Below are positions 12,286-16,187 of a stretch of DNA of 16,187 nucleotides, piece after piece. The translations under genes were made by a program, and so were the position numbers. The notes under the pieces were generated by a model. The model was given only the letters and a program-made list of their open reading frames with translations. It did no database searches and was not told where the DNA came from. How positions within the stretch are numbered: the first letter of the stretch is position 1; each line of letters starts with the position of its first letter. The stretch is from JBFLVQ01 sp040758525 (GTDB taxonomy: Bacteria > Acidobacteriota > Blastocatellia > Chloracidobacteriales > JADJPF01). Where the stretch lies: positions 1-16,187 of the forward strand of contig JBFLVQ010000139.1 of NCBI GenBank assembly GCA_040758525.1, read 5' to 3'.

Positions 12286-14825
12286 GCCTGCATCCCCGTT
12301 ACTGGATCTGTGTAGGCAGGATAAATAGCATTTAAATTCCAGCCATTTTTACCTTCCCACCAGAGATTATTTTCTGTGTCAAGATCAACCATTTCAGAGT
12401 CCATTGCAACCTCAAATGTGCGACCTTGCTTATGGCTTGCTCTGATGGCTTTTGCAACATTTGTCCATTCCCAATGGCCACAGCTATTTGAGATTGCGAT
12501 AACACGTGGATGTACACCTTTGGTAATCTTTACAGGTATCTTGCCAACACCTACAATCGATCCATCGCCATTAATCTGTGTTGGATCTTTAGGGCGGTAG
12601 GAAGTGATCTCTATCCAATCACCATTTTTTAACCCATACTTGTTGGCTGTTTTTGGATGAATCCAGGCAGGATTTTCATGAACCAGTTCTGCCAACCATT
12701 TTTGATTCATCGTTCGTCCCTGAGTATGTACATTCCATTTAAATGTAGTCAAAATCATATCATCATCAGCAAGATTCTGATGCGCAGGGATAGGCTCATA
12801 GATTGGCAATGGATTAACAACAACATCATTACCAGGTGAACGTTTTGCCTTGTCTGCAGCAAGGGCTGAGAGTTTTGAAGTATCTCTATTGAGTCCTATA
12901 TCAACAATAAATTGACTGTAGATCTCAAATTTCCTTGAGGGGGTTTTAAACCCACGCACCGGTTTGCCATCTATCATTATGCCAATACCCTCTTCCCTTT
13001 TTGTATTAGGATTAAACTTGGTAATGATGCCTGTGGTAGTATCTACCTTTGCTCCTTCCATATCCTCAGGCTTAATAGTCTTCTTATAAGGTTCATAATT
13101 TGGTTTGGCAGTTGGATCGCGCCAGACCCCATGTTTTTTCATATATTCAAGGCCACCATTAGGAACACTCTTAAGCTGCTCACGAATATAGGTCTCAGTG
13201 CTACCATAAGCAAAATACTGCTCCATTCCTCCCCCGATTCTGTTGGCAAGATCATAGAAGATATCACGAACATCTTTTGATTCACCAAGAGGTTTAACAA
13301 TCGGCTGACGCAACCCAACATATGGAATCAGATCCTGACTATTACGAGCATCAACATCCCAACGCTCAAGATAAGTTGTCCAAGGTAGAATGATATCTGC
13401 ATATAACCCTGTCTCAGACATAAAGGGTTGGTTCAAACAGACATGGAAAGGAACTAATTGCTCATCTTTTAGCACTTCAATAGCAATTGATGGCCCCTCT
13501 GGCCAGGTAAAGGGCGAATCGACATTATAAGTCCAGTACATCTGCACCTTGCCAATGCCCTGTTTTACCCAATGATAAAAATTGCCACCAACTTTCATTC
13601 GTGACCAGGTATTGGCGAGCGGAAAATCTTTTGGATCTTCTAACAGACTGCGTACCTTTACTGCCTCAGGGGATGGATCTGGCACTTTATAACGATTGGC
13701 ATCATATGATTCTGAAGTCCAACACCAACCACCTTTTGTGCCAACACTGCCAACCAGCGCATTGAGCAGAACAATTGCGCGATCATTGTAAAAACCATTG
13801 CGATGCGCATGAGAGCCTCGATTACTCATTGTTGTGCAGGCTGGTGCTGCTTTGGCAAATTCAATAGCAATACGGCTAATATCTTTTGCCGACACACCAC
13901 TCAATTTTTCTGCCCATTCTGGAGTGTATGGCTTTAGATGCTCCCAGAGTTTCTCTGATGGATAATTGGTCCACTTGTCTAAAAACTCTTTATTATGCAA
14001 ACCATCTCGCATAATAACATGGCCCATTGCAAGCGCAATCGCGCCATCAGTTCCTGGAAATGGCATAAAATGCTCATCTGAAACTCCTGCTGTATGGCTC
14101 AGTCTTATTTCAAAAGTCACGAGTTTTGCGCCATTGTTAACACGACCATCAATAACGCGCATCAGTGCTCCAATGGCACCTTGATGTGCTTCATAGATAT
14201 TACAACCAAAATTTAGAATATATTTTGTGTTGGTATAATCGCCTGTATCCCATTCAGACTCCCAAATGTAGGTACGAATCGCCGCTCGTCTGTTAGATGA
14301 ACAGAGATTACGATGGCTAATAAGTGTTGGTGTTCCAAAAGCATTCATAAAACGCTGGAAGATATCTGGGGAACGATTGCGCCCCTGATGTATGACAAAC
14401 TCCTCTGGCTTGCCACTCTCTCGAATCTTCTTTAAGCGATCGGCAATCTCAGTCATTGCTTCATCCCAACTTATACGCTTCCATCTGCCCTCACCACGCT
14501 TTCCAACACGACGGAGCGGATAGAGGAGTCTTTCTGGATGATAGACATTGAGAATGCCTGCCTGCCCCTTGGCACAAACGCGTCCACGATTATTCCAATC
14601 TTCAGGATTGCCATCTATTTTTACCAGTCGGCCGTTCTTGACATATCCGATAATGCCGCAGACTGTGCTGCACTGTTGGCACATCGATGGAATAATCTCC
14701 AGCTTTTCCCCGGGCTGAGCAACAGAATCAGCAACAGTCTGAGTCGATTCTAATATTGGTCCAATCAAAGCTGCCCCGCTAGTAGCAAGGCCAAGTTTTA
14801 ATAGCGAACGTCTTGAAATATTCAT
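12198..14825 (-). CDS. Complex iron-sulfur molybdoenzyme catalytic subunit (Psr/Phs/Ttr/Arr-like)
   Basis: The protein has 875 residues from the ATG at 14825, chosen because TTGAGGAGA just before it is an ideal ribosome binding site; an upstream TTG would place that site inside the gene. ISRRSLLKLG at the N-terminus is a Tat motif. Cys49-X2-Cys52-X3-Cys56-X27-Cys84 (CQQCSTVC, then VCAKG) binds the [4Fe-4S] FS0 cluster. HRNLCSSNRR carries Cys175, the expected molybdenum ligand, so the enzyme is of the Cys-ligated type like polysulfide, thiosulfate, tetrathionate and arsenate reductases. NPLPIYEPIPAHQN begins the C-terminal molybdopterin-binding region. At 875 residues it is longer than typical PsrA/PhsA and shorter than TtrA. 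It would work in the periplasm, bound to the iron-sulfur subunit encoded just upstream. The substrate, and whether it acts as reductase or oxidase, cannot be decided from sequence. Confidence 0.9.
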   Translation of the reverse strand: MNISRRSLLKLGLATSGAALIGPILESTQTVADSVAQPGEKLEIIPSMCQQCSTVCGIIGYVKNGRLVKIDGNPEDWNNRGRVCAKGQAGILNVYHPERLLYPLRRVGKRGEGRWKRISWDEAMTEIADRLKKIRESGKPEEFVIHQGRNRSPDIFQRFMNAFGTPTLISHRNLCSSNRRAAIRTYIWESEWDTGDYTNTKYILNFGCNIYEAHQGAIGALMRVIDGRVNNGAKLVTFEIRLSHTAGVSDEHFMPFPGTDGAIALAMGHVIMRDGLHNKEFLDKWTNYPSEKLWEHLKPYTPEWAEKLSGVSAKDISRIAIEFAKAAPACTTMSNRGSHAHRNGFYNDRAIVLLNALVGSVGTKGGWCWTSESYDANRYKVPDPSPEAVKVRSLLEDPKDFPLANTWSRMKVGGNFYHWVKQGIGKVQMYWTYNVDSPFTWPEGPSIAIEVLKDEQLVPFHVCLNQPFMSETGLYADIILPWTTYLERWDVDARNSQDLIPYVGLRQPIVKPLGESKDVRDIFYDLANRIGGGMEQYFAYGSTETYIREQLKSVPNGGLEYMKKHGVWRDPTAKPNYEPYKKTIKPEDMEGAKVDTTTGIITKFNPNTKREEGIGIMIDGKPVRGFKTPSRKFEIYSQFIVDIGLNRDTSKLSALAADKAKRSPGNDVVVNPLPIYEPIPAHQNLADDDMILTTFKWNVHTQGRTMNQKWLAELVHENPAWIHPKTANKYGLKNGDWIEITSYRPKDPTQINGDGSIVGVGKIPVKITKGVHPRVIAISNSCGHWEWTNVAKAIRASHKQGRTFEVAMDSEMVDLDTENNLWWEGKNGWNLNAIYPAYTDPVTGMQAWHDTVIKIRKLAPITPKQSGKPNHKRRA

Positions 14826-14946
14826 TATTCTCCTCAAAATTACTTTTTAGTCTGGTTCGCGCAGGATGATAATTCTTAAGCCAAGTGATATCTACAATAT
14901 TGGTTTGTCGGCGCCATTCTCGGCTCTTAACTAGTTAACACGAAGT
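14826..14946. other. Short intergenic spacer between the iron-sulfur and catalytic genes
   Basis: This is about 120 bases within the operon. It holds the ribosome binding site of the catalytic gene and the perfect 12-base palindrome TTAACTAGTTAA at 14927-14938, just downstream of the iron-sulfur gene's stop. I see no terminator with a T-run, so the genes can be co-transcribed, but the gap is wide enough to host a processing site or internal promoter. Confidence 0.45.
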
Positions 14947-15843
14947 TTAACTGCTGAGCCGCCTTTTATTGTTAGAATGTTTAGTCTTTGGTGTAACTTT
15001 CTTACGTCCTCTTGGATCATTAGGATCAGGTTTAACAAACTGTTCAGGATGTACATATTCAAGTCGCTGAACACCACCAACATTTGCCTGTCCGGTTCTA
15101 TTTTCAGGATCAATATAGTAGATATTTGGTCCATTGCCTGTTTCCGGTTTTAACTGTTTAACCGGCACATCTGCAGGAACACTCTTAAGATGTTTTGAAG
15201 GCCGGCTTTCCGGATCATTCAGATCACCTACATAAATAGCGCCTCCTACACAGGTCTGTTCACAGGCAGTGGGGAGATTTTCATCGGTTCTGTGTTTGCA
15301 AAGATTGCACTTATCTGCTAACCCTGTCTGGGGATGAAGGTAGAGGGCTTGATAAGGACAGGAAGTTATACATGTGCCACACCCATCACAAATGCTCTTA
15401 TCAATAAAGACTAGGCCATCCGCACGCTTTTGTAGAGCTTTAGGTTCACAGGCCTGAACACAGGTAGGGTTTTCACAATGATTACAAAAGATCGGCAGAA
15501 ATTGTCTGCGTAACCTCTCGCTCTGGTTGGTATCACTCACTTCCGTCAACTTTACCCAGGTACGAAAGTATCCTAGCGGTACTTCATTCTCTGATTTACA
15601 TGCAACCGTACAAGCCCGACATCCAGTACACCGTCTTAAATCAATAACCATTCCCATTCGCTTCTTCGGCGTGGTATCCTCCAGTGATTTTGAACTTAGC
15701 AGAGCATCGACGGGTGTTGTCTCTAGCGATTTTGCATTTGCAGAAAATGTCGCCATTCCTACCGTTACAACAGCAGTCAGCCCTCCTAGTGCCTGTGCAG
15801 CTTCCATTAAAAAAGATCTTAATGATTGATCAACCTCTTTCAT
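14947..15843 (-). CDS. Four-cluster ferredoxin subunit of a molybdoenzyme complex (PsrB/TtrB-like)
   Basis: The protein has 298 residues. Sixteen cysteines fall in four groups: CTGCRACTVAC (72-82), CNHCENPTCVQAC (120-132), CDGCGTCITSC (152-162), and CNLC with ACEQTC (179-198). This is the layout of the iron-sulfur wire subunit of DMSO-reductase-family complexes and holds four [4Fe-4S] clusters. GMVIDLRRCTGC is the typical domain opening. Residues 16-37 are hydrophobic (LGGLTAVVTVGMATFSA) without a twin-arginine pair, so it is either exported by the catalytic partner's Tat signal or uses a non-canonical leader. The C-terminus is unusually basic. GAGGAG lies five bases before the ATG. It is the first gene of the visible operon; electrons would normally pass on to a NrfD-type anchor, which is not in the window. 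Confidence 0.92.
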   Translation of the reverse strand: MKEVDQSLRSFLMEAAQALGGLTAVVTVGMATFSANAKSLETTPVDALLSSKSLEDTTPKKRMGMVIDLRRCTGCRACTVACKSENEVPLGYFRTWVKLTEVSDTNQSERLRRQFLPIFCNHCENPTCVQACEPKALQKRADGLVFIDKSICDGCGTCITSCPYQALYLHPQTGLADKCNLCKHRTDENLPTACEQTCVGGAIYVGDLNDPESRPSKHLKSVPADVPVKQLKPETGNGPNIYYIDPENRTGQANVGGVQRLEYVHPEQFVKPDPNDPRGRKKVTPKTKHSNNKRRLSS

Positions 15844-16187
15844 ATAGACTCCTCAAACATGCTCAAAACTATAAGCCTATCAACTCTTGTTTCACCTATT
15901 TCTGTAAATGATTTGAAAATTGGGATTAGTATGTGAGCCAATATGTGGCTTGCCATTAATTGCTAATCCTTTTGCATTGGGGAGGCTTTCTCCCCTTTTT
16001 TCTATCTTTGTTACTCCTATCAATGCTAGCAGTATCAGACGAAACAGTGAGATACAACAACGATACATAGCTATCTCTAAAGACATCCTCAAATGAGTTC
16101 AATAGTAAAAGAAGGCTAAACTTATTTCGTGACAATATTGTGTGCAACTAAAGATATTCTTTTAATGGATTAAAGCTATAATAACAT
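15844..16187. other. Region upstream of the molybdoenzyme operon
   Basis: These 344 bases should hold the operon promoter, but I cannot place a convincing -35/-10 pair. A plus-strand terminator-like hairpin lies at 15979-16001. A minus-strand frame of 58 codons (ATG at 16068, ending at 15892) starts MYRCCISLFRLILLALIGVT like a signal peptide and has AGAGAT before it, but the rest has no recognisable motif and it contains the terminator hairpin. I leave it uncalled. No NrfD-type anchor gene begins in this stretch. Confidence 0.5.
15979..16001 (+). terminator. Strong intrinsic terminator on the plus strand
   Basis: GGGGAG (15979-15984) and CTCCCC (15990-15995) flank a GCTTT loop and are followed directly by six T residues. 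This is a textbook rho-independent terminator for plus-strand transcription. No plus-strand gene lies upstream of it: the preceding DNA is antisense to the ferredoxin subunit gene. On the minus strand the same hairpin would sit in the leader of the operon mRNA with no U-run. Confidence 0.7.

Noticed and set aside
15892..16068. A 58-codon minus-strand frame with a signal-peptide-like start (MYRCCISLF)
   Set aside because: Past the hydrophobic start there is no recognisable motif, and it spans a strong terminator hairpin. It is kept as a possibility only in the region note.
1..16187. CRISPR arrays, tRNA or rRNA genes
   Set aside because: I saw no regularly spaced direct repeats, no cloverleaf-like sequence with tRNA box motifs, and no rRNA-like stretch.

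Overview
The window looks like a chromosomal segment of a Gram-negative, respiring bacterium with moderate to low GC. Its main theme is extracytoplasmic electron transfer. It carries two molybdenum enzymes with twin-arginine leaders, a four-cluster ferredoxin subunit, a TorD-type chaperone, a membrane cytochrome b and a ten-haem cytochrome. I cannot name the species or phylum from the sequence.

Left part (1-7223), nearly all on the minus strand. A cytochrome b subunit runs off the left edge. It is preceded, two bases away, by a sulfite-oxidase/YedY-type molybdopterin protein, and the pair forms a tight operon. Upstream is a secreted fasciclin-domain protein with its own ribosome binding site, then about 700 bases rich in inverted repeats, including a 53-base near-perfect palindrome and a bidirectional terminator-like hairpin. 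A small plus-strand cysteine-rich protein follows. It converges on a 4-kb gene for a 1343-residue protein with ten haem motifs, an LVIVD-type beta-propeller and a C-terminal membrane segment. This gene ends at a good intrinsic terminator.

Middle part (7224-11571), plus strand and mosaic. It holds a 113-residue hypothetical gene, a frameshifted and truncated gluzincin (M1-like) peptidase pseudogene, a nucleoside 2-deoxyribosyltransferase-like gene, and a secreted SnoaL/DUF4440-like gene. The last is followed after 25 bases by a sequence with the layout of an integron attC site. After that come a 44-codon ORF and a RidA-family gene that is visibly GC-richer than its neighbours, then a long imperfect inverted repeat. 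This part looks like accessory DNA assembled by transfer and decay.

Right part (11572-16187), minus strand. It is an operon in the order iron-sulfur subunit, molybdopterin catalytic subunit, TorD-like chaperone, typical of complex iron-sulfur molybdoenzymes (Psr/Phs/Ttr/Arr type). No membrane anchor (NrfD/PsrC) lies inside the window, so it is either beyond the right edge or replaced by another electron carrier.

Taken together, the minus-strand genes could form one respiratory or sulfur/metalloid redox module. Electrons would pass between the molybdoenzymes, the ferredoxin subunit, the cytochrome b and the decahaem-propeller protein. That link is inference from proximity. The substrates cannot be read from the sequence.
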